The notes: generated from the letters alone by a model not told the origin. 64,000 bases of DNA from RGIG3077 sp964490175 (GCA_964490175.1 CAZBAI010000001.1:1-64000); one strand, 5' to 3'; shown: positions 8,809 through 17,719, counted from the first letter of the stretch. Translations and numbers: made by a program.

Positions 8809-10410
8809 ATGTTTACCGAAACAATGCTTGAGTCGGTCAAAGCGGTTGAAGCGACCAGACAGGAGCGAATCGGCGCTGTAATTCCGAGAATGAGCGCCGA
8901 GGAAAAGGAAGAACTTTTGAAAGCATATCACCCCGATCGGCGTGAAAACGGCTTTGATACAATAAAAATCGGACCGAACGCAGGGCAAAAAGCGCCTTGC
9001 GAGTTAGTTAGGCTGCTGCACTCAAACAGCCGTATTTTAGGTGAAAATATCGACCTTTCAAAAATAGATTATGACGTTGACGTTCTTGTAATCGGCGGCG
9101 GCGGTGCAGGCGCTTCGGCGGCGATTGAGGCGCACAATGCAGGCGCAAGCGTTATGATTGTGACGAAACTGCGAATCGGCGACGCCAACACGATGATGGC
9201 AGAGGGCGGAATACAGGCGGCGGATAAGCCTAATGATTCACCCGTGCAGCATTATATCGATGCATTCGGCGGCGGACATTTTGCCGCAAGACCCGAGCTT
9301 TTAAAAAGGCTGGTGATGGAAGCGCCCGATGCGATTCAATGGCTGAATTCGCTGGGAGTGATGTTCGATAAGGACGAAAACGGCGACATGATAACAACGC
9401 ACGGCGGCGGCACTTCGAGAAAGAGAATGCACGCCTGCAAAGACTATTCCGGTGCGGAAATTATGCGCAATTTGCGTGACGAGGTTTTAAACCGAAAAAT
9501 TCCGGTTGTCGATTTTACATCGGCAGTCGAACTGATAACGGACGATAAAGGTCAGGCGGCCGGCGCTGTTTTGCTGAATATGGAAACAAACGATTATTCC
9601 GTTGCAAGAGCAAAAACCGTGATTATCGCAACAGGCGGCGCAGGCAGGCTTCATTATCAGGGATTCTCTACTTCAAACCACTATGGTGCCACGGCTGACG
9701 GGCTTGTTCTCGGATATCGTGCAGGGGCAGCACTGCTGTATCAGGATACGATTCAGTATCACCCCACGGGCGTTGCGTACCCCTCACAGCTTTTCGGAGC
9801 GCTTGTCACCGAGAAAGTGCGCTCTCTCGGGGCGATGCTCGTTAATGCAAGGGGACAGGCGTTTATGCATCCGCTTGAAACACGTGATGTTGCGTCGGCC
9901 GCTATTATACGTGAATGTACAGACAGAAAGTTGGGCGTTGAAACGCCCTTGGGAAGCGGCGTTTGGCTTGATACCCCGATGATTGAAATGATTGGCGGAA
10001 ACGGCACGATTGAAAAGCGCATTCCTGCAATGCTGCGAATGTATATGAATTACGGTATTGATATGCGCAAGCTGCCGATTCTTGTTTATCCGACGCTTCA
10101 TTATCAAAACGGCGGACTTGAAATAAACGGCGAGGGCTTTACAAAAGCAGTGCCGAATCTGCTTGCCGCAGGCGAGGTTGTCGGCGGTATTCACGGAAGA
10201 AACCGCCTTATGGGAAATTCACTGCTTGATATTATTGTTTTCGGAAGAAATGCGGGCAAAAAAGCAAGTGCAAGAGCAAAGGAAATTACCCTTGGCACGC
10301 TTTCGCTTTCTCACGTTGAAAAATATGCAAAAGAGCTTGAAAATGCCCAAATAGATACAGGCGACGTTTCGCCCATGATTTTGCCTGATTATGCACGTCA
10401 CGAAAGATAA
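8809..10410 (+). CDS. frdA: Fumarate reductase/succinate dehydrogenase flavoprotein subunit (FrdA-like)
   Basis: A 533-aa FAD flavoprotein of the FrdA/SdhA/NadB family. The FAD motif VIGGGGAGASAAIEAH is near residue 90. The catalytic residues of fumarate reductases appear conserved: His in YHPTGV, Arg in KVRSLGA, His in LHYQNGG and Arg in GRNRLMGNSL. The segment that normally holds the covalently flavinylated His (SHT..A.GG) reads DANTMMAEGG, so FAD should be non-covalent. No signal peptide or membrane segment is seen, so it is cytosolic. L-aspartate oxidase is the main alternative, but pairing with frdB and fumarase favours fumarate reduction. The ATG at 8809 was chosen over GTG 8797. Confidence 0.87.
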   Translation: MFTETMLESVKAVEATRQERIGAVIPRMSAEEKEELLKAYHPDRRENGFDTIKIGPNAGQKAPCELVRLLHSNSRILGENIDLSKIDYDVDVLVIGGGGAGASAAIEAHNAGASVMIVTKLRIGDANTMMAEGGIQAADKPNDSPVQHYIDAFGGGHFAARPELLKRLVMEAPDAIQWLNSLGVMFDKDENGDMITTHGGGTSRKRMHACKDYSGAEIMRNLRDEVLNRKIPVVDFTSAVELITDDKGQAAGAVLLNMETNDYSVARAKTVIIATGGAGRLHYQGFSTSNHYGATADGLVLGYRAGAALLYQDTIQYHPTGVAYPSQLFGALVTEKVRSLGAMLVNARGQAFMHPLETRDVASAAIIRECTDRKLGVETPLGSGVWLDTPMIEMIGGNGTIEKRIPAMLRMYMNYGIDMRKLPILVYPTLHYQNGGLEINGEGFTKAVPNLLAAGEVVGGIHGRNRLMGNSLLDIIVFGRNAGKKASARAKEITLGTLSLSHVEKYAKELENAQIDTGDVSPMILPDYARHER

Positions 10411-10429
10411 AGAATGAGGGTGTGGAAAT

Positions 10430-11272
10430 ATGCGTGAAATTTGCAGTACACTTATTACCGATACGGTCGAAAAGCTTTGCATTGAAGCAAATCTTCATTT
10501 GCCCTGCGATGTAAAATGCGCAATAAAAAAGTGCAGGGAATGTGAAGACGGCGAGCTTGCGAAGAATGTTCTTGACGATATTATAAAGAATTATGAAATT
10601 GCCGATTCCGAAAACGTTCCGATTTGTCAGGATACGGGAATGGCGTGCGTTTTTTTGGAGATAGGTCAGGATGTGCACATTGTCGGCGGCGATTTGTATG
10701 AGGCTGTCAACGAGGGCGTGCGCAGAGGCTATACAAACGGATATTTGCGCAAATCGGTAGTTAAAGATCCGATTCGCCGTGAAAATACGGGGGATAATAC
10801 CCCTGCGATGATTTATGTTGATATCGTGCCGGGAGAAAACGTTAAAATCACGGTCGGACCTAAAGGTTTCGGAAGCGAGAATATGAGTGCGATTTGTATG
10901 TTCAAGCCCTCTGCCGGGCTTGACGGCATAAAAGATTTTATTATCGAAACCGTGGAAAACGCAGGCCCTAATCCATGTCCGCCGATGGTTGTCGGCGTAG
11001 GAATAGGCGGCACATTCGATAAGGCGGCACTGCTTGCGAAAAAAGCGCTGATGCGCCCTGTTGATTCTAAAAATCCCGACCCCTATTATGCAGAGCTTGA
11101 AGAGGAAATGCTTGAAAAAATCAACAAGCTCGGTATAGGTCCGCAGGGCTTTGGCGGAAAGACAACGGCAATAGGTCTTAATATTGAAACCATGCCGACG
11201 CATATTGCCGGAATGCCCTGTGCGATAAACATCAATTGCCACGTTACACGGCACAAAACGGAGGTGCTATGA
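10430..11272 (+). CDS. fumA: Class I fumarate hydratase, alpha subunit
   Basis: A 280-aa iron-sulfur hydratase subunit of the fumarase/L(+)-tartrate dehydratase alpha family. It interconverts malate and fumarate with the beta subunit encoded 3 nt downstream. The [4Fe-4S] ligands are likely the Cys in ICQDTG, in NPCPPMVVGVGIGG and in INCHVTRH. Length is typical of the split two-subunit form. Position after frdBA completes the malate-to-succinate route. Oxygen-labile class I fumarase suits an anaerobe. Tartrate dehydratase activity cannot be excluded from sequence alone. Confidence 0.93.
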   Translation: MREICSTLITDTVEKLCIEANLHLPCDVKCAIKKCRECEDGELAKNVLDDIIKNYEIADSENVPICQDTGMACVFLEIGQDVHIVGGDLYEAVNEGVRRGYTNGYLRKSVVKDPIRRENTGDNTPAMIYVDIVPGENVKITVGPKGFGSENMSAICMFKPSAGLDGIKDFIIETVENAGPNPCPPMVVGVGIGGTFDKAALLAKKALMRPVDSKNPDPYYAELEEEMLEKINKLGIGPQGFGGKTTAIGLNIETMPTHIAGMPCAININCHVTRHKTEVL

Positions 11273-11275
11273 TTT

Positions 11276-11836
11276 ATGGAAAAGCACATTAAACTTCCGC
11301 TTACGAAAGAGCTTGCGCAGTCGCTTAAAGCAGGCGACAGGGTTTATCTTACCGGCGTGATTTATACTTCCCGTGACGCAGGGCACAAGCGTATGTGTCA
11401 GGCGCTTGAAAATGGCGAAAAGCTGCCGTTTGACCCAAAGGACGCAACTATATATTATGTAGGGCCGACCCCGGCAAAGCCCAATGCCGTTATCGGTTCG
11501 GCAGGGCCTACGACAAGCGGCAGAATGGACGCATATGCTCCGACGATGATGTCGGTCGGCGCAAGGGGAATGATAGGCAAAGGCGCACGTTTGCCCGAAG
11601 TCGTTGAAGCAATGAAAGAATACAGCGGCGTATATTTCGGCGCTATCGGCGGTGCAGGAGCTTTGCTTGCAAAATGCATAAAAAGCGCAGAACTTATCGC
11701 ATATGAAGATCTCGGCGCAGAAGCGCTGCGTAAACTTTATGTTGAAGAAATGCCCCTTATCGTGATTATCGATTCGCAAGGAAATAATCTTTATGAAATA
11801 GGCAGAAGCCGATATCTTGCGGATAAAGAAAATTGA
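11276..11836 (+). CDS. fumB: Class I fumarate hydratase, beta subunit
   Basis: A 186-aa C-terminal (beta) partner of class I fumarase, with the family motifs TSRDAGHKRM, GPTTSGRMDAY and GKGARLPEV. It has an RBS at GGAGG just upstream, overlapping the end of fumA. It is the last gene of the block, because a strong intrinsic terminator follows at 11848-11900. The beta subunit contributes substrate-binding and catalytic residues, while the cluster sits in alpha. Confidence 0.93.
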   Translation: MEKHIKLPLTKELAQSLKAGDRVYLTGVIYTSRDAGHKRMCQALENGEKLPFDPKDATIYYVGPTPAKPNAVIGSAGPTTSGRMDAYAPTMMSVGARGMIGKGARLPEVVEAMKEYSGVYFGAIGGAGALLAKCIKSAELIAYEDLGAEALRKLYVEEMPLIVIIDSQGNNLYEIGRSRYLADKEN

Positions 11837-11847
11837 AAAAATTCAAA

Positions 11848-11900
11848 AGCAGTCACCGCTGTGGATTGGAGGAAAATCAACAGCAGTGACTGCTTTTTTT
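11848..11900 (+). terminator. Intrinsic terminator of the succinate block
   Basis: A 15-bp inverted repeat (arms 11848-11862 and 11880-11894, one mismatch) is followed by seven T. Upstream A-runs also let it act for the convergent spoVB-like gene. Confidence 0.9.
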
Positions 11901-11901
11901 G

Positions 11902-13533
11902 TTATCGCATATTGAGATGATATATGCGTTTATCTATAAAATAAAGCATCGCAAGATATATAATCGCCGCTGTAAATATCGCCGCACAAACTGCGGCTTT
12001 TTCGGGCAAAAGCATAATGTACAGACGGTTTGAAATTGCGGCGCAAAGTCCGCATATTGCGCCCGAAAACACAAACGGAAAAACATTTTGCTTTATGTTT
12101 ATTGAAATTTTGCATTTGCGCTTTAACGAAATTGCCGACATCACAAAAATCAAAACATAACACAAAAGGGTCGAAATTGCCGCACCGTAGATTGCGGTTT
12201 GATTAAATTTTAGGAATATAAGGTTTCCGATAAGTTTGGCGAAAACTCCGACGAGCATGATTTTTACGGGCACCATGGCGTTTGATGTGGCTTGCAATAT
12301 GCTGAAAATAGGGGCGGACAGGCATAGAAAAATCACACTTAGCCCAAGATATGACAGCGCAGTGTGCGAAGCGCTTATTTCATCGGGTCTTGATGAATAG
12401 AGCAGTAAGAGGATTTGGCGTGACATTAGCGCAATTCCGAAAGCGCTTGGTGCGGCAAGCAGCGATGTCAGTGAAATTGCCTTGTCGCAGTTTTCTTGCA
12501 GCGCTTTGCGGTCGCCTGCGGCAAACGATCTGCTTGAAGCGGATAAAACGCTTTTTGACAGCATACCCGTCACTGACGGAACAAGATTGAACACGGTCAG
12601 CGCAAGCCCGGAAAACGAGCCGAATATAAAATTTGCCGCTTCGTTCGGCGAAAGATTTTTCAAAAAGCCGTATCGGGTGCTGAAATATTCGGCATTTTTT
12701 AATATGCATTTTTCCAAAATCCGATTTACGGTAAAAAGGTCAATAAGCGAAGTTAGGTTGGTTACAAGGGCGCTGAGCGCAATCGGCAGCATTATTTGCG
12801 CAATGTTTGCGGCGGTTTTGCAAAGCGGCGCTTCGGCTTGCGATGTTTTATTGCTTTTTGCTGTATTGGGTGTGCTTTTGAATATTAAAAGCGATATTGC
12901 ACCGAACATTGTCGAAAACGATACGCCGCCGATTGCGAAAGCCGCCGCAAGCGAATGCTTATCTGCGCAGAGATTTAAATGTGCGGAGATTTCAACATAA
13001 TATTTCATTGCCGCAAGTGCTGCAAACAGCCCGATGCAAAGCTTTGCAAGCGCTTCGCAGATTTGCGATACGGCAGTCGGATACATATTTTGAAGCCCCT
13101 CATGATGACCTCTGAGCACCGAAGAAACACAGGCAAAAAACACGCACGGCGCAATTGCGGCTATTGCAATCTGTGATTGCGGCGACCTTAGCAAATTATT
13201 TGCCAAAAATTTTGAAAAATAAACTATTAAAAAAGATAATGCAAGGCTCGGCACGCCGAAATACAGCAATGAAGCTTTCTTGATTCTTTTTATACCGTCA
13301 AAATCGTTTGAAGCGGCACTTTGTGCGGTGAGGTTTGAAACCGCCGCTCCAAGCCCGTTGCCGAGCACGGCGTATATCGGCAGAAAAATTCCGTATGCGC
13401 AGGAAAAATAACCCATTGCCGTTCCGCCGAGCATAACCGTGAGCGGAATTTTGAAAACCGCTCCGATGATTTTTACAAGTACTGCGGATATCATGAGCAA
13501 TATTGAACCGAAAAGAAAGCTTTGCTTTTTCAT
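11902..13533 (-). CDS. SpoVB-like polysaccharide/lipid flippase (MATE/MurJ superfamily)
   Basis: A 543-aa integral membrane protein with about 14 hydrophobic segments, of the MVF/SpoVB oligosaccharide-flippase family. The N-terminus KQSFLFGSILLMISAVLVKI and the GHHEGLQNM segment are family features. In spore formers SpoVB serves cortex peptidoglycan synthesis, probably as a lipid-linked precursor flippase. The ATG at 13533 has an AAAGAGG RBS; the in-frame extension to 13593 lacks one. The gene is convergent with fumB and divergent from the small membrane protein. Confidence 0.85.
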   Translation of the reverse strand: MKKQSFLFGSILLMISAVLVKIIGAVFKIPLTVMLGGTAMGYFSCAYGIFLPIYAVLGNGLGAAVSNLTAQSAASNDFDGIKRIKKASLLYFGVPSLALSFLIVYFSKFLANNLLRSPQSQIAIAAIAPCVFFACVSSVLRGHHEGLQNMYPTAVSQICEALAKLCIGLFAALAAMKYYVEISAHLNLCADKHSLAAAFAIGGVSFSTMFGAISLLIFKSTPNTAKSNKTSQAEAPLCKTAANIAQIMLPIALSALVTNLTSLIDLFTVNRILEKCILKNAEYFSTRYGFLKNLSPNEAANFIFGSFSGLALTVFNLVPSVTGMLSKSVLSASSRSFAAGDRKALQENCDKAISLTSLLAAPSAFGIALMSRQILLLLYSSRPDEISASHTALSYLGLSVIFLCLSAPIFSILQATSNAMVPVKIMLVGVFAKLIGNLIFLKFNQTAIYGAAISTLLCYVLIFVMSAISLKRKCKISINIKQNVFPFVFSGAICGLCAAISNRLYIMLLPEKAAVCAAIFTAAIIYLAMLYFIDKRIYHLNMR

Positions 13534-13594
13534 TTTTTCTACCTCTTTGAAACCTTGATGTCTTAAAACAGTGCAATTGCGGCGATTTTGCAAC

Positions 13595-13628
13595 TTGACT
13601 TGACTAAAAAACTAATGTGATGTATAAT
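13595..13628 (+). promoter_or_regulatory. Sigma-A promoter of the small membrane protein gene
   Basis: TTGACT at 13600-13605 (a second TTGACT starts at 13595), a 17-nt spacer, and TATAAT at 13623-13628, about 35 nt ahead of the start codon. Confidence 0.8.
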
Positions 13629-13663
13629 AAGCTTGGTAACGTATGAAAAGGGAGCGCTTGAAC

Positions 13664-13957
13664 ATGAAAATCACAGCCCGAAAAGTTTCGTTTGCCGTGT
13701 TTTTGCTTTGCTTTTTGCCTTATGTATTCATTATCGGCGTAAGTACTTATTATGCAATAGCCGGATATGAGGTTAGGGCGTTTTTATCGGGTGAGCTTGT
13801 AAAAACGCTTTACGGTATGCAGGCATTTGCCGAGTCGGCAACTTTTTTGATTGCCGTGTTTTGGTATTTTGCTATAATCCCTATGTGCCTTGCGTATCAG
13901 GTGATTTATCTTTTGGTGCGATTTATCTTGTGGGATAAAAAGAAAAACGGCGATTAA
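13664..13957 (+). CDS. Small integral membrane protein of unknown function
   Basis: A 97-aa protein with two or three hydrophobic segments (VSFAVFLLCFLPYVFIIGVS near residue 8, FLIAVFWYFAIIPMCLAYQV near 65) and a basic tail (WDKKKNGD). The ATG at 13664 has GGGAG at proper distance; an upstream ATG at 13643 does not. I do not recognise the family. It stands alone between its own promoter and the promoter of the aminotransferase gene. Confidence 0.65.
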   Translation: MKITARKVSFAVFLLCFLPYVFIIGVSTYYAIAGYEVRAFLSGELVKTLYGMQAFAESATFLIAVFWYFAIIPMCLAYQVIYLLVRFILWDKKKNGD

Positions 13958-13962
13958 AAGCC

Positions 13963-13991
13963 TTGCTGTTTTTAAATAAATATGATATAAT
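13963..13991 (+). promoter_or_regulatory. Sigma-A promoter of the aminotransferase gene
   Basis: TTGCTG, a 17-nt spacer, and TATAAT with an extended TGa element, followed by an AAAGGA RBS before the ATG at 14048. Confidence 0.75.
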
Positions 13992-14047
13992 CGGCTGTAT
14001 GGAAAAATCTATTATTATATATATGCAACGAAAGGAAATTTAAAGCT

Positions 14048-15241
14048 ATGAATTATAATTTTTCGGCAAAAGTAACGGGGCTTCAGGCTTCCGCTATCAG
14101 GGAAATACTCAAATTTACGGCATTTCCCGATGTGATTTCATTTGCCGCAGGCAATCCTGCACCCGAAGCGTTCCCTGCTGCGGAAATTGCAAAAATCAGT
14201 GCCGAGCTTGTTTCAAACGAACCGATACTTGCACTGCAATACAGCATCACCGAGGGCTACACCCCCTTGCGTGATACATTAAAAACGATGATGAGCGAAA
14301 AAAACTGCTTTGATTCGGATAAAGACGAGCTTGTAATCACCTCGGGCGCACAGCAGGGTATTGAGCTTTCGTGCAAGTCGTTTTGCAACGAGGGCGACAC
14401 GCTCATTGCGGAAGCACCCAGTTTTATCGGCTCACTCAACGCCTTTAGGTCATATAACGTAAACCTTGTCGGCGTTGAAATGGAAGACGACGGCATTGAT
14501 ATCGCAAAGCTTGAAACGGCGCTGAAAACAAATCGCAACACAAAAATAATTTACGTTATCCCCAATTTCCAAAATCCCACGGGCAGAACAATGTCGTTTG
14601 AAAAACGCAAGGCTGTATATGACCTTGCCTGCAAATATGACGTGATGATACTTGAAGACAACCCCTACGGCGATTTGCGCTTTGAAGGCGAGGATATTCC
14701 GTCGATAAAATCGCTTGATACGCAAGGCAGGGTGATTTACGTCGGCAGTTTTTCAAAGGTGCTTGCTCCGGGCTTGCGTGTGGGCTATGTCAGCGCACCG
14801 AAAGAGGTTGTGCAAAAAATCGTGGTTTGCAAGCAGGTTTCCGATGTGCACACAAATATCTGGGCACAGGTTATATGCGACAGGTTTATTAAAGAAAACG
14901 ACTTTGAAGCCCACATACAGTGCTTGCGCTTGATATACAGGAAAAAATATCACTTAATGCGTGATTGCATTGATGCTAATTTTTCAAAGAAAATCACATT
15001 CAGCACGCCGCAGGGCGGATTGTTTGTGTGGGGCACACTGCCGCAGGGCTGTGATATGACGCAATTTTGCAAAAAGGCGGTAGCCGATTATAAGGTTGCG
15101 GTTGTTCCCGGAAATGCTTTTCTTATTAAAGAAAGCGATATGACAACATCTTTCAGACTGAATTATTCAACCCCGACCGACGAGCAGATAATCAAAGGCT
15201 GTGAAAAACTCGGCAAACTTTCAAAAGATATGTTTGACTGA
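14048..15241 (+). CDS. PLP-dependent class I/II aminotransferase (2-aminoadipate/MocR-like)
   Basis: A 397-aa fold-type I aminotransferase. It has the PLP-lysine in SFSKVLAPGLRVGY (near residue 240), the cofactor Asp/Tyr region EDNPYGDLRF, NFQNPTGRT, and the carboxylate-binding Arg in SFRLNYS. Closest in style to the LysN/2-aminoadipate and valine-pyruvate type enzymes common in Firmicutes. There is no N-terminal GntR domain, so it is an enzyme rather than a MocR regulator. The exact amino acid substrate cannot be told. Confidence 0.88.
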   Translation: MNYNFSAKVTGLQASAIREILKFTAFPDVISFAAGNPAPEAFPAAEIAKISAELVSNEPILALQYSITEGYTPLRDTLKTMMSEKNCFDSDKDELVITSGAQQGIELSCKSFCNEGDTLIAEAPSFIGSLNAFRSYNVNLVGVEMEDDGIDIAKLETALKTNRNTKIIYVIPNFQNPTGRTMSFEKRKAVYDLACKYDVMILEDNPYGDLRFEGEDIPSIKSLDTQGRVIYVGSFSKVLAPGLRVGYVSAPKEVVQKIVVCKQVSDVHTNIWAQVICDRFIKENDFEAHIQCLRLIYRKKYHLMRDCIDANFSKKITFSTPQGGLFVWGTLPQGCDMTQFCKKAVADYKVAVVPGNAFLIKESDMTTSFRLNYSTPTDEQIIKGCEKLGKLSKDMFD

Positions 15242-15260
15242 TTTATTTAACGGAGGAATT

Positions 15261-15830
15261 ATGAACGATAATATGACATCGGGAAAGGCGATTGCCGTAC
15301 ATCCCGAATATTTAAAAATGCGTGAGCAAATGCTCTCGAAAACCGCCGAGGAGCTTAAAATCATCAATATGCCCGATGACAGAACCTGTGCCTACGGCGC
15401 AGTTATAGATATGGCGCTTGACGGCAGAATAATGACGCTTGTTTGCTATTTTAACGGCGAGGTTTCAATGCTGTATTCAACAGGCGGTGCGGTATCGGGG
15501 CTTGGCGAGCATTATCCGAATGTGCGTGAGCAGGCAAAGGTTATGCTTGCAAGCGTAGGTCAGGTAGCTGACCTTTTTAGCGAGCCGAAAGATTTTGCTT
15601 TGCCCGCAGGCACATTTAATCATGTTTATCTTTTAACCAATAAGGGCAAACTTTTTATCAGATTAAACCCACGCACCATAACAAGCGAGCCGAGGAAATA
15701 TCAATTTATTTTCATGCTTTATAACAAAGTGATGAACGAAGTGACAAAAATCATGCCGCAGGTAATGCACGCACAGCGAAACGTCACACCCATGCAGTTT
15801 TTTCCGAATCGAAAGGAGCAAGGCAAATAA
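15261..15830 (+). CDS. Conserved hypothetical protein
   Basis: A 189-aa soluble protein that I do not recognise. It has an excellent RBS (GGAGG) before the ATG at 15261, lies 19 nt after the aminotransferase, and overlaps trpS by one nucleotide (TAATG). It has mixed alpha/beta composition, including MTLVCYFNGEVSMLYSTGG and HVYLLTNKGKLFIRL, with no signal peptide, membrane helix or cysteine motif. Translational coupling suggests co-expression with trpS. Confidence 0.75.
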   Translation: MNDNMTSGKAIAVHPEYLKMREQMLSKTAEELKIINMPDDRTCAYGAVIDMALDGRIMTLVCYFNGEVSMLYSTGGAVSGLGEHYPNVREQAKVMLASVGQVADLFSEPKDFALPAGTFNHVYLLTNKGKLFIRLNPRTITSEPRKYQFIFMLYNKVMNEVTKIMPQVMHAQRNVTPMQFFPNRKEQGK

Positions 15831-16831
15831 TGTTTGATAAAGACAAAAAGCTTATTTTCAGCGGAATACAGCCGACGGGTGTTTTTACACTGGGCAATTA
15901 TATCGGGGCGGTGCGCAACTGGGCGCCGCTGCAAAGCGAATATAACTGTATTTATTGCATTGTCGATATGCACGCTATCACCGTAAAGCAAGAACCTGCC
16001 GATTTGCGCAAAAACACGCTTGGGGCATATGCCTTGTTGCTTGCCTGCGGAATCGACCCGCAAAAGTCGATAGCGTTTATTCAAAGCCACAACCCCAATC
16101 ATGCCGAGCTTAGCTGGGTGCTTTCGTGTTCAACGCAGTTCGGCGAGCTTTCACGCATGACCCAATTTAAAGATAAAAGCGCAAAACACGCTGACAACAT
16201 CAACGCAGGTCTGTTTACATATCCTGTTTTAATGGCGGCGGATATTCTTGCATATAACGCCGATTTAGTGCCCATCGGCGCTGACCAGAAACAGCATTTA
16301 GAGCTTGCACGCAACATTGCCGTGCGCTTTAACCAAAAATACAGCGAAACATTCACCGTGCCCGAACCGTATATACCCAAGCTCGGCGCAAGGGTAATGT
16401 CGTTGCAAAATCCCGAAAAGAAAATGTCCAAATCGGACGAAAACCCCAATGCCTGCGTGTATATTCTTGATGATAAAGATACGATAATCCGCAAATTCAA
16501 ACGTGCCGTAACCGACAGCGAATCGCAGATTGTTTATCGTGAGGGCAAATCGGGCATAAATAATCTAATAACGATTTATTCGGCTGTAACGGGCAAATCC
16601 GTTGCCGATATCGAACGTGAGTTTGAAAACACAGGCTATGGCGATTTTAAAATTGCCGTGGGCGAAGCCGTTGCCGACAGTTTGCAAGGCGTGCGCACCG
16701 AATATGCAAGGCTGATTGATGACAAAGCTTATCTGCAACAGTGCTACACCCAAGGCGCACAGCAGGCATTTGCGATTTCGAGAAAGGTCGTTTCCAAGGT
16801 TTATCGCAAGGTCGGATTTATCAGTCGATAA
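15830..16831 (+). CDS. trpS: Tryptophanyl-tRNA synthetase
   Basis: A 333-aa class I aminoacyl-tRNA synthetase. The HIGH-like element is in SGIQPTGVFTLGNYIGAVRNW, and KMSKSDEN near residue 200 is the KMSKS loop. Length and motifs are normal for bacterial TrpRS. No T-box leader is seen; the gene is instead coupled to the preceding hypothetical protein. A terminator follows at 16851-16897. Confidence 0.96.
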   Translation: MFDKDKKLIFSGIQPTGVFTLGNYIGAVRNWAPLQSEYNCIYCIVDMHAITVKQEPADLRKNTLGAYALLLACGIDPQKSIAFIQSHNPNHAELSWVLSCSTQFGELSRMTQFKDKSAKHADNINAGLFTYPVLMAADILAYNADLVPIGADQKQHLELARNIAVRFNQKYSETFTVPEPYIPKLGARVMSLQNPEKKMSKSDENPNACVYILDDKDTIIRKFKRAVTDSESQIVYREGKSGINNLITIYSAVTGKSVADIEREFENTGYGDFKIAVGEAVADSLQGVRTEYARLIDDKAYLQQCYTQGAQQAFAISRKVVSKVYRKVGFISR

Positions 16832-16850
16832 ATCGGTAAATATCAAAACA

Positions 16851-16897
16851 AAAGCGAAAGGGCTTGATTTTAAGCTTTTTCGCTTTAATTTTTTTAT
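16851..16897 (+). terminator. Intrinsic terminator after trpS
   Basis: Arms 16851-16865 and 16872-16886 (two G-T-type mismatches), then AATTTTTTTATT. The rest of the 370-nt gap to the pilin gene holds only the pilin promoter and its long leader. Confidence 0.8.
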
Positions 16898-17036
16898 TAA
16901 AAAATTCGCACGCACTGTTTTGTGCTGATGTTGAAAACTTTTTGTATAAAATAACGAAAGACAAGCCTTTTGAAAACGTTTACAGCACTTGGCAAGTAGA
17001 AAGTGATAGTTTTGTGAAATTTTTCTTCAAAAACTC

Positions 17037-17065
17037 TTGACATTTTCTTTAGGGGTTGTTATAAT
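17037..17065 (+). promoter_or_regulatory. Strong extended -10 promoter of the pilin cluster
   Basis: Perfect TTGACA, a 17-nt spacer, TGtTATAAT. The inferred leader is about 130 nt long and contains a perfect 8-bp hairpin at 17155-17172 (CCAAAGCG/CGCTTTGG), close to the AAGGAGG RBS. Confidence 0.88.
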
Positions 17066-17200
17066 GTCATTGTAAGGAGAGGACGAAAGGTAAAACGCTA
17101 AGAGATATACGTATTTTTTGCGGCTTTGCTTTTCGCTCACCGTGAACAAAATCGCCAAAGCGAACGCTTTGGAAAAAACATTTTAAGGAGGAATTTTATT

Positions 17201-17719
17201 ATGAAATTCAAAGGCTTTACACTCGTTGAGCTTATCGTTGTTATCGCTATCATCGGTATTCTCGCGGCAATTCTCGTTCCCTCAATGATGGGTTATATCA
17301 AGAGCTCAAGATATAAGAGCGCAAACTCAAACGCTAAGACCGTTTTCACTTCAGCTTCTACTTACATCACAGAGTATGCTGAAAACCCCACATTCGCCGG
17401 CGGTGCAAGTGATAAGAGTGCTCCTGCAGGCGGTAGCGGTGTAGTTGGTTCTTCGGGATTCTCCAAGGGCAGCGCTTGCACATCTATTGGAATGGCGATT
17501 GATAAATACCTCGGTTCTGATGCAGAGGGTTCACATTGGTCAGTATATTGTAACGAAACATCCGTTTTCGGTGCATTTTGGTCAAAGAACGGCACATCTT
17601 ACATAGGTTCTTATCCTAATTCTGTTGACCCTGATACTGCTGATGAAGATGCTGGCTTTCCTGCCGGCGGTGACACAAAAGAAGCTTATGAAACTGCATG
17701 CGGAGATGTATTTGATTGA
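17201..17719 (+). CDS. Type IV pilin-like protein 1 (probable major pilin)
   Basis: A 172-aa prepilin with a five-residue leader MKFKG, cleavage before Phe, and the class III signal FTLVELIVVIAIIGILAAIL with Glu at +5. The mature part is Gly/Ser-rich mid-region (residues 65-95) and ends with the motif FGAFWSKNG..YIGSYP shared with its neighbours. It has a perfect AAGGAGG RBS, a strong promoter and a terminator directly downstream, and codons typical of a highly expressed gene. All this points to the major subunit. No assembly ATPase, inner-membrane platform protein or prepilin peptidase lies in the window. Confidence 0.9.
   Translation: MKFKGFTLVELIVVIAIIGILAAILVPSMMGYIKSSRYKSANSNAKTVFTSASTYITEYAENPTFAGGASDKSAPAGGSGVVGSSGFSKGSACTSIGMAIDKYLGSDAEGSHWSVYCNETSVFGAFWSKNGTSYIGSYPNSVDPDTADEDAGFPAGGDTKEAYETACGDVFD

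Noticed and set aside
10286..11254. A 322-aa minus-strand frame.
   Set aside because: Exact antisense shadow of frdA end and fumA; no start signal and Cys/His/Arg-rich composition typical of shadows in this genome.
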